Below are positions 1-9,447 of a stretch of 64,000 bases of DNA, one piece after another. Source of the stretch: Nitrobacter winogradskyi Nb-255 (GTDB lineage: Bacteria; Pseudomonadota; Alphaproteobacteria; Rhizobiales; Xanthobacteraceae); the NCBI RefSeq assembly GCF_000012725.1, contig NC_007406.1, positions 710,001-774,000 of the forward strand, in the 5' to 3' direction. Every line of letters begins with the position of its first letter. The stretch's first letter is position 1. Position numbers and translations under genes: made by a program. The notes under the pieces are model-generated. The model was not told where the DNA came from. It made no database searches and saw only the letters and a list, made by a program, of their open reading frames with translations.

Positions 1-799
1 CCAGCGCTTCCTCGCCTGCCACGGTCGCTTGCAGGAACGAACCCGGCGGCAGGACAAGCCGGGCCGCGCCGATCTCGATCATGGGAGCCGCGCGCATCAG
101 CACCAGTTCGCCGTGGCGGGTCAGCCGCGCCAGCCGATGCGCCTCCGCGAGGCGCGAGAGTGTCGCGATCAACGCAGGCGGCAGTTGCCCGGAACTGCGA
201 ACGTCGACATCGAGGCCATTGCGGGTCGCGGTCATCTGGATATCGAGCGGCTTGTTCGCAGGCTTCAGCGCCACCGCCAGTTCACGCGCGGCGTCAATCG
301 CGCCGTGAAGGGCGGGGTCGAGCACCGGGCAGGCGTCGATCGGCACGATGGCATGGCTGTTCGGCGCGGCGAAGCCCACGCGCAGCTTGCCGCCGTCGCT
401 CCGGGCATGGAGGGTGATCCGCCTGCGGCCGGCGCCGTGAGCGTCGATAAGTTCGTCCACGTCACAATCGATGCGGGCCTGCGCCAGCGTGTCGATCACG
501 ATCCGCCGCTTCCAGGCGCGGTAGGCCTCCGGCCGCCAGTGCTGGATCGCACAGCCTCCGCATGCGCCGAAGTGAGAACAGAACGGAGCGATTCGGTCCG
601 GGCTCGCTGCCTCGATGCGGAGGAGGCGCGCGCGGCCGGCGTGGCCGTCGAACGGTTCGATCTCTACGGTTTCTCCGCCCAGTGCGTAGGGGACATGGAC
701 GTTGCCGCTATCGGTCAGGGCGACGCCATCGCCGCGATGGCCGACGTGATCGATGGTCAGGCGCTTCGTGCCGCCGGTCTGGAGTCTGGGTTCAGCCAC
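1..799 (-). CDS. TrmA/RlmC/RlmD-type RNA (uracil-5-)methyltransferase, 3' part cut by window edge
   Basis: This is the N-terminal 266 residues of a class I SAM-dependent RNA m5U methyltransferase. The start is a GTG overlapping the end of tlyA. A TRAM-like RNA-binding segment comes first ([25 protein letters not shown]), followed by a cysteine cluster ([11 protein letters not shown]) typical of the [4Fe-4S] ligands in the RlmD/RumA subfamily. The SAM-binding catalytic domain lies beyond position 1. The start overlap with tlyA implies coupled translation of two RNA methyltransferases. Whether the target is 23S rRNA or tRNA cannot be told from this part. Confidence 0.85.
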   Translation of the reverse strand, partial: MAEPRLQTGGTKRLTIDHVGHRGDGVALTDSGNVHVPYALGGETVEIEPFDGHAGRARLLRIEAASPDRIAPFCSHFGACGGCAIQHWRPEAYRAWKRRIVIDTLAQARIDCDVDELIDAHGAGRRRITLHARSDGGKLRVGFAAPNSHAIVPIDACPVLDPALHGAIDAARELAVALKPANKPLDIQMTATRNGLDVDVRSSGQLPPALIATLSRLAEAHRLARLTRHGELVLMRAAPMIEIGAARLVLPPGSFLQATVAGEEAL

Positions 800-1547
800 G
801 GCGGGCGCCGAGGAAGAATTCGATGTTGCCGTCGCCGCCCCGGATCGGGGACGGGAAAATCTCGATATGGCTGCACCCCAGGGTCGACGCGAAGGCGGCG
901 ATATCGTCGCACACCGCCCGGTGCACCGCCGCGTCGCGGACGATGCCTTTCCTGATCGCGGCGCGCGGCGCCTCGAATTGCGGTTTGATCAACGCCAGCA
1001 GGTGCATCTGCGCCGCCGCCAGCGCCAGCGCCGCCGGCAGGATGGCTTTCAGCGAAATGAAGCTTGCATCCATCACCACCACGTTCGGCCGCTGCGGCAG
1101 CCGTTTACCTTCCAGCGAGCGGATATCGGTGGACTCCATCGATACCACCCGGGGATCGCCGCGCAGGCTCGGATGCAGTTGATCGTGGCCGACATCGACG
1201 GCGAACACCAGCGCCGCACCCTCGCTCAACAGCACTTCGGTGAAGCCACCGGTCGAAGCGCCGACATCAAGGCAGACATGGTCCTCGATTTCGACCGGAT
1301 ACGCCGCGAGCGCGCCGGCGAGTTTCACGCCGCCGCGCGATACGTAGGGGTGCGCGGGTTGCGCCTCGATCGCGGCGCTGACGTCAACCGCCTCGGAAAC
1401 CTTCGTCACCGGCTTTCCGTCGGCGGTCACGAACCCGGCCTCGATCGCGGCTTGAGCCCGCGCCCTGCTCTCGAACAGGCCACGCTCGACCAGCAGGACG
1501 TCGGCGCGCTTGCGGGCGCGGGGTTCGCTCTTTTCGCGGTTCGCCAT
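792..1547 (-). CDS. tlyA: TlyA-family 16S/23S rRNA (ribose-2'-O) methyltransferase
   Basis: The product is 251 residues. It has an N-terminal S4 RNA-binding domain ([20 protein letters not shown]) and then an FtsJ-like Rossmann methyltransferase domain with the SAM motif [16 protein letters not shown]. The family methylates ribose in 16S and 23S rRNA and is often misannotated as haemolysin. Length and domain order match the family. It lies downstream of dxs, in the usual dxs-tlyA order of related bacteria, and overlaps the next RNA methyltransferase by 8 bases. A repeat of about 145 bp separates it from dxs. Confidence 0.93.
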   Translation of the reverse strand: MANREKSEPRARKRADVLLVERGLFESRARAQAAIEAGFVTADGKPVTKVSEAVDVSAAIEAQPAHPYVSRGGVKLAGALAAYPVEIEDHVCLDVGASTGGFTEVLLSEGAALVFAVDVGHDQLHPSLRGDPRVVSMESTDIRSLEGKRLPQRPNVVVMDASFISLKAILPAALALAAAQMHLLALIKPQFEAPRAAIRKGIVRDAAVHRAVCDDIAAFASTLGCSHIEIFPSPIRGGDGNIEFFLGARRG

Positions 1548-1559
1548 GGTGATCTCAAA

Positions 1560-1705
1560 CCCTAGAGTTTCGCTTCTGATTGAATCAGAAACGAAACTCC
1601 AGATTAGTGTTCTGACGCGTTTTCTTCACGCGGACCGGTGTCCATCCTCGGGTCAAGCCCGAGGACATGTTTCGCTCGAAAACGCTATAAGGCCGGCCGG
1701 AAACC
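1560..1705. repeat. Dispersed TA-bounded repeat (copy R1)
   Basis: This intergenic repeat starts CTAGAGTTTCG and ends GAAAACGCTATA. It contains a near-perfect hairpin (GAGTTTCG...CGAAACTC around TTCTGATTGAATCAGAA) and a second one (CCTCGGGTCAAGCCCGAGG). The block containing GCGTTTTCTTCACGCG and GAGGACAT recurs with changes at 6541-6718, 41011-41115 and 55578-55716. It lies between tlyA and dxs and may also act as a transcription-modulating structure. Confidence 0.7.
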
Positions 1706-1875
1706 GCTCCGATGCGCGCCGATGATGTAGCCAGCCTTCATCGCGAAGAGTGCTTGCGACGAAGCTATTCGGTCGGGTTTTCACCGGCCGCGCCGGATTG
1801 CCTGGCTCGGCGTAAACTCGGCAAGCGCCAATTTTATCGCGCGCTTGCAATGACGGCGAGCGTATCAGGTGGTGC

Positions 1876-3804
1876 TCACGCCAGCTTGACGGTCTCGGTG
1901 TTGACGTCCTTGCCGAGCGCCTCGAATACCTTGGCGACGATGCCCTTGGCGTCCAGCCCGGCGCGCGCGTACATCGCGGTGGGGGTGTCGTGGTCGAGAA
2001 ACTCGTCCGGCAGGATCATCGAGCGCACCCGCACCAGGCCGCCGTCCAGCGCGCCGTTGTCCATCAGCGTCTGCATGACGTGGGAGCCGAATCCGCCGAT
2101 CGAGCCTTCCTCGATCGTGATCAGCACGTCGTGCTCGCGCGCGAGCTTCAAAGCCAGATCGACGTCGAGCGGCTTCATGAAGCGGGCGTCGGCGATGGTG
2201 GTGGACAGGCCATGCGCGGCAAGCTCGTCGGCCGCCTTTTCGCATTCGGCGAGGCGGGTGCCGAAGGATAGCAGCGCGATCTTGCTGCCCTGACGGACGA
2301 TGCGGCCCTTGCCGATCGGAAGCGGAACGCCGACTTCCGGCATTTCCACGCCGCGGCCTTCGCCGCGGGGATAGCGTACCGCGCTGGGGCGGTCGTTGAT
2401 CGCGACCTGCGTCGCCACCATGTGCACCAGTTCGGCCTCATCGGCCGCCGCCATGATGACCATGTTCGGCAGACAGCCGAGAAAAGCGTTGTCGAACGAG
2501 CCGGCATGTGTCGCGCCGTCGGCGCCGACGAGGCCGGCGCGGTCGATGGCGAAGCGCACCGGGAGCGACTGGATCGCCACGTCGTGCACCACCTGATCGT
2601 AACCGCGCTGCAGGAATGTCGAATAGATCGCGCAGAACGGCTTGAAGCCCTCGGTGGCGAGACCGGCGGCGAAGGTCACCGCATGTTGCTCGGCGATGCC
2701 GACATCGAAGGTGCGTTCCGGGAACGCGTTGTTGAAGATGTCGACGCCGGTGCCGGACGGCATCGCCGCGGTGATGGCGACGATCTTGTCGTCCTTCTCC
2801 GCTTCCTTGACGAGGCTTGCGCCGAACACGTTCTGATAAGAAGGCGCGTTGGGCTTGGATTTGGACTGCGCGCCGGTCGAGATGTCGAACTTGACCACCG
2901 CGTGATATTTGTCGGCGGCGGCCTCGGCGGGCGGATAGCCCTTGCCCTTCTGGGTCACCACGTGAACCAGGATCGGGCCGTTCTCCATATCGCGGACGTT
3001 CTTCAGCACCGGCAGCAGGTGGTCGAGGTTGTGGCCGTCGATCGGGCCGACATAATAGAAGCCGAGTTCCTCGAACAGCGTGCCGCTGTTGGTCATGAAG
3101 CCGCGTGAATATTCCTCGACGCGCTCGGCGCGGTCGGCGATCATTTTCGGCAGGTGCTTGCCGAGTTGCTTGGCGGCTTCGCGCAGCGAGCGGTAGGTTT
3201 TGCCGGAATAGAGCCTGGACAGATAGGCGGACATCGCGCCGACCGGCGGCGCGATCGACATGTCGTTGTCGTTGAGAATGACGATCAGCCGCGAGTTCAT
3301 GGCGCCGGCATTGTTCATCGCCTCATACGCCATGCCCGCGGACATCGCGCCGTCGCCGATCACGGCGATGACGTTGTTGTTGCCGCCGGAGAGATCTCGC
3401 GCCACCGCCATGCCGAGGCTGGCCGAGATCGAGGTCGAGGAATGCGCGGCGCCGAACGGGTCGTAGTCGCTTTCGGTGCGCTTGGTGAATCCGGACAGGC
3501 CGCCGCCGGTGCGTAGCGTGCGGATGCGGTCGCGCCGGCCGGTCAGGATCTTGTGCGGATAGGCCTGATGGCCGACATCCCAGATGAGCCGGTCACGCGG
3601 GGTATCGAAGATGTAGTGGATCGCCGTGGTTAGCTCGACCACGCCCAGACCTGCGCCGAAATGCCCCCCCGTCACAGACACCGCGTCGATGGTCTCAAGG
3701 CGCAACTCGTCCGCCACCTGCCGGACCTGCTCCACCTTGAGCTTGCGCAGGTCGGCGGGCGTGCGGATAGTGTCAAGGAGAGGGGTGCTACTGAAATCGG
3801 TCAC
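1876..3804 (-). CDS. dxs: 1-deoxy-D-xylulose-5-phosphate synthase
   Basis: The product is 642 residues. It condenses pyruvate and glyceraldehyde-3-phosphate using thiamine diphosphate, the first step of the MEP isoprenoid pathway, in the cytoplasm. Visible signatures are the ThDP/Mg motif ([20 protein letters not shown]), the second transketolase-like domain ([18 protein letters not shown], with the catalytic Glu) and [15 protein letters not shown]. The C-terminal transketolase domain ends near [13 protein letters not shown] chose the GTG at 3804 (protein start VTDFSSTP), preceded by GGAAA. A longer frame to 3876 exists but adds a Cys-rich stretch unlike the family. The product feeds isoprenoids, quinones and hopanoids. 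Confidence 0.97.
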   Translation of the reverse strand: MTDFSSTPLLDTIRTPADLRKLKVEQVRQVADELRLETIDAVSVTGGHFGAGLGVVELTTAIHYIFDTPRDRLIWDVGHQAYPHKILTGRRDRIRTLRTGGGLSGFTKRTESDYDPFGAAHSSTSISASLGMAVARDLSGGNNNVIAVIGDGAMSAGMAYEAMNNAGAMNSRLIVILNDNDMSIAPPVGAMSAYLSRLYSGKTYRSLREAAKQLGKHLPKMIADRAERVEEYSRGFMTNSGTLFEELGFYYVGPIDGHNLDHLLPVLKNVRDMENGPILVHVVTQKGKGYPPAEAAADKYHAVVKFDISTGAQSKSKPNAPSYQNVFGASLVKEAEKDDKIVAITAAMPSGTGVDIFNNAFPERTFDVGIAEQHAVTFAAGLATEGFKPFCAIYSTFLQRGYDQVVHDVAIQSLPVRFAIDRAGLVGADGATHAGSFDNAFLGCLPNMVIMAAADEAELVHMVATQVAINDRPSAVRYPRGEGRGVEMPEVGVPLPIGKGRIVRQGSKIALLSFGTRLAECEKAADELAAHGLSTTIADARFMKPLDVDLALKLAREHDVLITIEEGSIGGFGSHVMQTLMDNGALDGGLVRVRSMILPDEFLDHDTPTAMYARAGLDAKGIVAKVFEALGKDVNTETVKLA

Positions 3805-4271
3805 TGCGACATTTCCAATTTGACATGTTCGGAAGCGGCGAACGCACGCTGGTATTTTAACGCAGCAGACGTTCAAGAGCCGTGAAAGCTCCCGAACCGA
3901 GAAGCTTGAATCCGAAGTTTAACGGAGGCTCCGGCGGAGAATTGTGATATAGGTCACTATCTATCGGATCTGGTCGTCCAATCATTTTTGCAAGCTGCTT
4001 GAAGCGCTTACTCCGCTTTTGCGCCGGCCTGCCGGGCCGGTGGGCGTTGTTCCAGAAGCATTTACACTAAACCCGCCGCCAAAGCCAACGGGCAGCCTCC
4101 TGTTGAGTAGGGGAGACTCTGCGGCGGGTTCAAGAGTTCCTGAACCGCGCTGGGGGAATATCAAGGTGGCCCGGAGGGACGCCAGGGCTTTTGGCCTTCC
4201 GAACCCTCGCGAAATTCTAAAAAAGATAATCCATTCAAAGGGATTTCAACCCATTGAACCGGCGCGCGGTC
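3805..4271. other. 467-bp gap between xseB and dxs with inverted repeats
   Basis: I see no convincing gene here. The stretch holds a GC hairpin near 4023-4042 and a long stem. The arms are AACCCGCCGC (4070-4079) and GCGGCGGGTT (4121-4130), enclosing a smaller CTCC...GGGAG stem. It lies in the presumed xseB-dxs transcript (minus strand), so it would form a structured leader or spacer RNA ahead of dxs. Confidence 0.5.
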
Positions 4272-4523
4272 TTACCGGACGTCGAGCGGCTCGGTGCCTG
4301 TGACATGGCCGGACGCATCCGTGGTGATTTTCTCCACCCTGGCTTCCGCCCGGCGCAGCAGTTCCTCGCAGCGCCGTTTCAGGGCTTCTCCGCGCTCATA
4401 GATCGCGACCGACTCCTCGAGCGCGACCTTACCGTCCTCCAGACGCTTGACGATCGTTTCGAGTTCCTCGATCGCAAGTTCGAAGGAAAGCGTGTTCACG
4501 TCAGCGGGGACATTTTCGGCCAT
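4272..4523 (-). CDS. xseB: Exodeoxyribonuclease VII small subunit
   Basis: The product is 83 residues, the normal XseB size. It shows the family core LSFELAIEELETIVKRLEDG, then LEESVAIYERGEALKRRCEELL, which form two antiparallel helices that pack on XseA. ExoVII degrades single-stranded DNA in both directions. The neighbouring order HDAC-xseB-dxs is common in Rhizobiales, so the call rests on both sequence and context. Confidence 0.95.
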   Translation of the reverse strand: MAENVPADVNTLSFELAIEELETIVKRLEDGKVALEESVAIYERGEALKRRCEELLRRAEARVEKITTDASGHVTGTEPLDVR

Positions 4524-4620
4524 CTGGTTTTTCCGGCTGGGCTGTTCGGGCGGATATTTGCTTGGGCGGACTATGAGGCTTCGCTGGATTATCGCGGCAC
4601 ACGGACTATTACGACCAGTG

Positions 4621-5550
4621 TCACGCGCCCATCAGAGCGGCGACATGAGCGGCCACCGACTCCCCCAAAGCCTTCAGATCATAACCGCCCTCGAGCACCG
4701 AGACAATTCGGCCGCCGGCTGTCGCGTCCGCGACATCCATCACCTTGCGGGTCACCCATTCGAAGTCGCTCGCGGCGAGGTTGAGGGTCGCGAGCGGGTC
4801 GCGGCTGTGCGCGTCGAACCCCGCGGAGATGACGAACAGTTCGGGCGCGAATTTCCTGAGCCGGGGAAGGATGAGGTTCTCGAACGCGGCACGAAACCTG
4901 GCCCCGCCGTCGCCGGACGCCATCGGCGCATTGACGATGGTGTCGTGATCGCCGCGTTCGCTGCTGGCCCCGCTGCCGGGAAACAACGGCATCTGGTGCG
5001 TCGAGCAGTACATGACCGACCTGTCGGCCCAGAAGATATCCTGCGTGCCGTTGCCGTGATGCACGTCGAAATCCACCACCGCCACGCGGTCGATCCCGTG
5101 CTTGCGCTGGGCGTGCCGCGCCGCGATCGCGGCCTGATCGAAAAGGCAGAAGCCCATCGCCCTGCCGGTCTCGGCATGATGTCCGGGCGGACGCGTGGCG
5201 ACGAACGCGTTGCTCGCATGGCCGGCGATGACGGCTTCGGTCGCAGCGATCGCGCCGCCGACGCCGCGCAGCGCCGCCTCCCAGGTCCCCGGCGACATCG
5301 ATGTGTCGCTGTCGAGATAAATCAGACCATTCTCCGGCGAGAGATGCCGGAGTTCCGCGATGTAATGCTCGTTATGGCAGAGGGCGACTGAATCCAGCGA
5401 TCCCTGCGGGGCTTCGCCGCGCGCCAGATCCTTGAAGTGATCCGCGGTCAGCACCTCATCGATGGCACGTATCCGATCCGGCCGCTCCGGGTGACCGGGC
5501 GGCGTCAGATGATCGAAACTGGCGGCATGGGTGAGAACCAGCGTGGTCAT
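4621..5550 (-). CDS. Histone-deacetylase family protein (class II/AcuC-like amidohydrolase)
   Basis: The product is 309 residues of the arginase/deacetylase fold. Zinc and catalytic residues are visible: RPPGHHAE (tandem His), VVDFDVHHGNGTQ (Asp and His ligands), SAGFDAHSRDPLA (Asp ligand), and the terminal LEGGYD glycine motif. Bacterial members remove acetyl groups from small amines or proteins. The ATG at 5550 is chosen because AGGACA precedes it and the family start (TLVLTHAASFDHLTPPGHPE) follows at once. It is probably cotranscribed with xseB and dxs. The substrate is unknown. Confidence 0.9.
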   Translation of the reverse strand: MTTLVLTHAASFDHLTPPGHPERPDRIRAIDEVLTADHFKDLARGEAPQGSLDSVALCHNEHYIAELRHLSPENGLIYLDSDTSMSPGTWEAALRGVGGAIAATEAVIAGHASNAFVATRPPGHHAETGRAMGFCLFDQAAIAARHAQRKHGIDRVAVVDFDVHHGNGTQDIFWADRSVMYCSTHQMPLFPGSGASSERGDHDTIVNAPMASGDGGARFRAAFENLILPRLRKFAPELFVISAGFDAHSRDPLATLNLAASDFEWVTRKVMDVADATAGGRIVSVLEGGYDLKALGESVAAHVAALMGA

Positions 5551-5631
5551 GAGGTGTCCTGGCCGCCGCGCAGGCATCGCACGGCAGCGAAAGTCAATGT
5601 ACCGGGTTGCGCCGGGTTCCGAAAGTCCGCG

Positions 5632-6399
5632 TTATCGCTTCTTGCGCGCAAAGAATGCCTCGAATGCGGCAATCGCTTCTTCCGAGCGCAACCGCTCGCT
5701 GAACAGACGGCTTTCCAGATCGATCCGGCGCGTCAACTCCTCCGGCGGGGTTTTCAGGAGCTTGCGGGATAGCGCGACGGCCTCCGCCGGCAGTGCGCAG
5801 ATTTCCCGCGCAACCTTTTCGGCCTCGGCCCCGGCCTCGCCCGCCGCGACCACGGCATTGACGAACCCCGACTCGCGAGCCTCATTCGCGCTGAGCGTGC
5901 GCCCCATCACCAGCATGGCGAAGGCGCGCTGATATCCGATCGATCGGGGCGCGAGCAGGCTGGATGCGCCCTCCGGCACCAGGCCGAGGTGAATGAAAGG
6001 GGTCGAGAACGTCGCCGAGTTGGCGGCGAGCACGTAGTCGCAGTGGAACAGCATGGTGGCGCCGATGCCGATGGCGATGCCTTCCACCGCCGCGATCAGC
6101 GGCTTGGCGTTCCGCGCCAGCGCGTAGAGAAATTTCACGGCGTCGGAAGCGGCAGGCGCGACGTCCTCATCGCCGGACGTGCCGTCCTTGAGGAAATCGT
6201 CGAGATCGTTGCCTGCCGTGAACATGCCGGAGTCGCCGGTGATGACGATGCAGCGGATCGCCGGATCGTTCTGCGCGCTCTCGATGGCGTCGCTCATCGC
6301 GCGATACATATCGCGGGTGATAGCGTTCTTCTTCTCGGGACGCCGCATGGTGATGACGCGGGTGGCGTCGTTGTCGCTGACTTGGAGATGGCCTGTCAT
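5632..6399 (-). CDS. Enoyl-CoA hydratase/isomerase (crotonase family)
   Basis: The product is 255 residues. Crotonase signatures are MRRPEKKNAITRDMY near the N terminus, the oxyanion-hole segments TAGNDLDDF and EGIAIGIGATMLF, and the acidic residue in LVPEGASSLLAP. The fold hydrates or isomerises enoyl-CoA thioesters in fatty-acid or aromatic degradation. The start at ATG 6399 has GGAG six bases upstream; the longer frame to 6507 is not family-like. The neighbouring acyl-CoA dehydrogenase, also on the minus strand, suggests a joint acyl-CoA oxidation role. The exact substrate is not readable. Confidence 0.9.
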   Translation of the reverse strand: MTGHLQVSDNDATRVITMRRPEKKNAITRDMYRAMSDAIESAQNDPAIRCIVITGDSGMFTAGNDLDDFLKDGTSGDEDVAPAASDAVKFLYALARNAKPLIAAVEGIAIGIGATMLFHCDYVLAANSATFSTPFIHLGLVPEGASSLLAPRSIGYQRAFAMLVMGRTLSANEARESGFVNAVVAAGEAGAEAEKVAREICALPAEAVALSRKLLKTPPEELTRRIDLESRLFSERLRSEEAIAAFEAFFARKKR

Positions 6400-6540
6400 C
6401 CTGTGCTCCGAGGCTGCCGGCGGGAACGGCATCCGGCATGGCGGTTCACGGTAGGCGAAGTCCTGAATCCGAGCCACCTTGGAATCGAACCTGCCAGAGT
6501 CCTTCACCGTTTCATGTGGAAGCGGTGACGGACTCTATCT

Positions 6541-6718
6541 TTACGTTTTAATGCGTTTTCTTCACGCGACAGGTCATCCACTTCGCCGGAAAATGCTCCA
6601 GCGCGGGATGAGGAAAAGTGTGTAGCGGTTTTCCGCCGCATCCCGCTCTAAATATTGGGAATCGATCACGTTTATGGTTTTGGATCGATTCGATCCAAAA
6701 CCATAAACGTGATCTAGC
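6541..6718. repeat. Dispersed repeat (copy R2) with a long palindrome
   Basis: The first part carries the family block GCGTTTTCTTCACGCG and CACTTCGCCGGAAAATGCTC, as in copy R3. The second part has a GCGGGATG...CATCCCGC hairpin. It ends in a perfect inverted repeat with two 25-base arms (6664-6688 and 6690-6714) and a one-base loop. The element lies between two convergently unrelated minus-strand genes and may terminate transcription of the acyl-CoA dehydrogenase gene. Confidence 0.7.
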
Positions 6719-6729
6719 GTCGCCGGAAC

Positions 6730-8508
6730 TCACGCCAGCAGAACCGTGTCGGCGCCGTTCACGGCGTCTGCGCCGTCGATCACAGTGCGTTCCAGCGCCG
6801 GAGCCTGCACGGCGATGGTCTCGGCGAAGAAACGCGCCAGCGTGACATAACGGCGAGGGTCGCCGAATTCCGCGCTGGATTCGCGCGCCGCGAGCGCTTC
6901 CTCCGCGAGCTTGCATCCGCCGAGCGTCGATCCGAACAGGCGCAGATAAGGCGTGGCGCCCGCCAGCGCATCGTTAGGCGACGATTCGAGCCGCTCCAGC
7001 AGCCATTTGCCCGCGCGTTCGAGCGACCCGAGCGCATCGCGCAGTCTCTCGCCGGTCGTGCCGAACGCGGGATCGTTCGAGGCTTCCACGCGCTTGACGG
7101 TGTCCGAGAGTTCGTCGAGCAGCGCCGACACCGCCGCGCCGTCATCCGCCGCAAGCTTTCGCGTCACCAGGTCGATCGCCTGGATGCCGTTGGTCCCCTC
7201 GTAGATCGAGGTGATGCGCGCGTCGCGGTAGTGCTGCGCCGCGCCGGTCTCCTCGATGAAGCCCATGCCGCCGTGGACCTGAATGCCTAACGATGCGACC
7301 TCGTTGCCGATGTCGGTCGAAAAGGCCTTTGCTATCGGCGTCAGCAGCGCGCCGCGTGCGGCGGCGGCCGTGCGCACGTCGGGATCGGCCGCGCGCGCCG
7401 CCATATCCAGCGAAACGGCGGTGGCGTAGCAGATGGCGCGGGCCGCGGCGGTGAGCGCGCGCATCTGCATCAGCATGCGCTTGACGTCGGGATGGGCGAT
7501 GATGGGGCTCATGCCGTCTGACGTGCCGGCGGCGCGGCCCTGCCTGCGCTCCCGCGCATATGCGAGCGCCTGCTGGCTGGCGCGTTCGGCGATGCCGACA
7601 CCCTCGAGGCCGACACAGAGCCGGGCCTGATTCATCATCGTGAACATGCACCGCATGCCGCGATTTTCCTCGCCGATCAGATAGCCGATCGCGCCGCCGT
7701 CATCGCCCATGGTCATGGTGCATGTCGGCGAGCCGTGGATGCCGAGCTTGTGCTCGATGCCGCTGGCGTGGATGTCGTTGCGCGCGCCGAGCGAGCCGTC
7801 CGCGTCGACGAGGAATTTCGGAATCAGGAACAGGGAAATTCCCCTGGTGCCGTCAGGCGCATCGGGCAGTCGCGCAAGCACGAAATGCACGATGTTGTCG
7901 GTCATGTCATGGTCGCCATAGGTGATGAAGATCTTGGTGCCGAAGATCCGATAGCTGCCGTCGGATGCGCGCTCGGCGCGGCTGCGCAGCGCGCCGACGT
8001 CCGAGCCCGCCTGCGGCTCGGTCAGTTGCATCGTGCCGGTCCATTCGCCGGACACCAGCTTTCCGAGATAGATGGTCTTCAGCGTGTCGCTGCCATGCGC
8101 GGCGAGGGCTTCGACCGCGCTCAGCGTCACCAGCGGGCACAGGCCGAAGGCGGTGTTCGCCGCGCTCCAGATTTCGGTGCAGGCGGCGTTGATGGCAAGC
8201 GGCAGGCCTTGTCCGCCGAAATCCTCCGGTCCGGAGACTGCGTTCCAACCCGCCGCCGTCCAGCGCCTGTAGGCATCGGCCCATCCCGGCGCGGTCGTCA
8301 CGCGGCCGTCTTGCAGCCGCGCGCCGTGCCGGTCGCCGGCGCGGTTGAGCGGCGCCAGCACGTCGCTCGCGAAACGGCCGGCTTCCTCCAGCACCACGGT
8401 CGTTATTTCGGCATCGAAATCACCGTAATGGCCGGCCTCGACCGCGGCCCGGAGCCCGGCGCCGTCGAGAGCGAGGAGCATGTCGCTGATCGGTGCGCGA
8501 TAGGTCAT
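6730..8508 (-). CDS. Acyl-CoA dehydrogenase, long DmdC/FadE-like type
   Basis: The product is 592 residues, longer than the usual 380-400 because of an extra C-terminal helical domain. This is typical of the DmdC-like acyl-CoA dehydrogenase group. Visible are the FAD-binding stretch (GTMQLTEPQAGSDVGALR), the substrate-pocket segment FGTKIFITYGDHD, and the catalytic Glu region (ITSIYEGTNGIQAIDLVTRK). The enzyme oxidises acyl-CoA to trans-2-enoyl-CoA, passing electrons to ETF. The enoyl-CoA hydratase gene follows downstream. Chain length and branch specificity are unknown. Confidence 0.92.
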   Translation of the reverse strand: MTYRAPISDMLLALDGAGLRAAVEAGHYGDFDAEITTVVLEEAGRFASDVLAPLNRAGDRHGARLQDGRVTTAPGWADAYRRWTAAGWNAVSGPEDFGGQGLPLAINAACTEIWSAANTAFGLCPLVTLSAVEALAAHGSDTLKTIYLGKLVSGEWTGTMQLTEPQAGSDVGALRSRAERASDGSYRIFGTKIFITYGDHDMTDNIVHFVLARLPDAPDGTRGISLFLIPKFLVDADGSLGARNDIHASGIEHKLGIHGSPTCTMTMGDDGGAIGYLIGEENRGMRCMFTMMNQARLCVGLEGVGIAERASQQALAYARERRQGRAAGTSDGMSPIIAHPDVKRMLMQMRALTAAARAICYATAVSLDMAARAADPDVRTAAAARGALLTPIAKAFSTDIGNEVASLGIQVHGGMGFIEETGAAQHYRDARITSIYEGTNGIQAIDLVTRKLAADDGAAVSALLDELSDTVKRVEASNDPAFGTTGERLRDALGSLERAGKWLLERLESSPNDALAGATPYLRLFGSTLGGCKLAEEALAARESSAEFGDPRRYVTLARFFAETIAVQAPALERTVIDGADAVNGADTVLLA

Positions 8509-8799
8509 GACGGTGCCTCGCGAGCAAGTGCCTGACAGAAGGACGGCCTGTCAAATTGTGAGCCATGAGCGGTCTTTCCACGAAACCGCGCGGCTCTCAA
8601 CCTTTTCAGGCGGGGCGGGATGTGGTCCGTCTAAGGGGCGCGCTCCGGTTTGGGGCGGTCATTCCCATGAAGGGAGGGCGGATTGAACCGGGTCAAACCG
8701 CTGTCGAGCGTCTCCGGCCGGTTGAAAAGGCAAGGCACTATCTGTAGATCGTCGGGACTCGAGTGTTCGCGAGACCATGGTTCGTGCATTTCGGGCCGT

Positions 8800-8874
8800 T
8801 GGGGCGTAGCCAAGCGGTAAGGCAGGGGATTTTGATTCCCCCATTCGGAGGTTCGATCCCTCCCGCCCCAGCCA
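8800..8874 (+). tRNA. tRNA-Gln (anticodon UUG)
   Basis: A full cloverleaf can be drawn. The acceptor stem is TGGGGCG/CGCCCCA with discriminator G and an encoded CCA (8872-8874). The D arm lies in TAGCCAAGCGGTAAGGC and the anticodon stem-loop in GGGGATTTTGATTCCCC, with TTG at the centre. The T arm contains GGTTCGATCC. TTG reads CAA/CAG, so glutamine. It stands just before the accessory region, with transposon relics starting about 30 bases downstream. Confidence 0.96.
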
Positions 8875-8904
8875 TCCGGTCCGATACTTAGAGAATTTCT
8901 TCTT

Positions 8905-9186
8905 TTGCGGTTTCGCGAGACCCGAAGCGCGGCTAAACGGCAGATGGGTGGCGGGCGGCGATCATCCCTACGCGCGATCTTCCCACGCGACTGGCTGCTC
9001 AAGCGGCTTTCCGAACAACCGGACGTGACCTTGCGCGCTGCTCGCGGAGCTGGCCGAGCCAAGGTCAGCTATTATGTGGTGCGGCGATTCTTCGAGCACG
9101 AAGCCATCAGCTTCAAGAAGCCCGCGCGCCGGCGAACAGGATCGTCCCGACGTCGCGCGGCGGCCGGCGCAAAAGTATCAGGCTGA
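8905..9186 (+). pseudogene. Relic of an IS630-family transposase
   Basis: The reading frame contains WLLKRLSEQPDVTLRA, then KVSYYVVRRFFEHEAISFKK and RRTGSSRRRA. This matches the IS630 helix-turn-helix half, for which the intact element at 24.6-25.6 kb has WLLQRCRKDFTVRGLVAE and YKK. A shifted frame continues with EQDRPDVARRPAQKYQ, the segment joining the two halves in IS630 transposases. The DDE catalytic half is missing and the frame is broken, so it is a decayed fragment, probably of a different IS630 than the intact copy. Confidence 0.75.
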
Positions 9187-9447
9187 TCGCCATTTCGACA
9201 TCCGATGGAAGCAGTTAAAAGGCAGATTGAGTTCATGCGCGATGGCTCTCGACAGCCTGTTAACAACCGACTTCCGGCATGGCGTTTACGGTGTTGAAAT
9301 TATCCGCCCACGCGACAGTGGACGGACCGGTTAATTCCGGGAAGCTGCAGCTTGTGCAAGTTTGTCCGCCGTCAGGGCTCTTGAGACAGTTTAGGGGTTT
9401 TCGGGAAGGGAGGATTTCTGGATCATCGCAGCCAATTTGGAGCGCAG

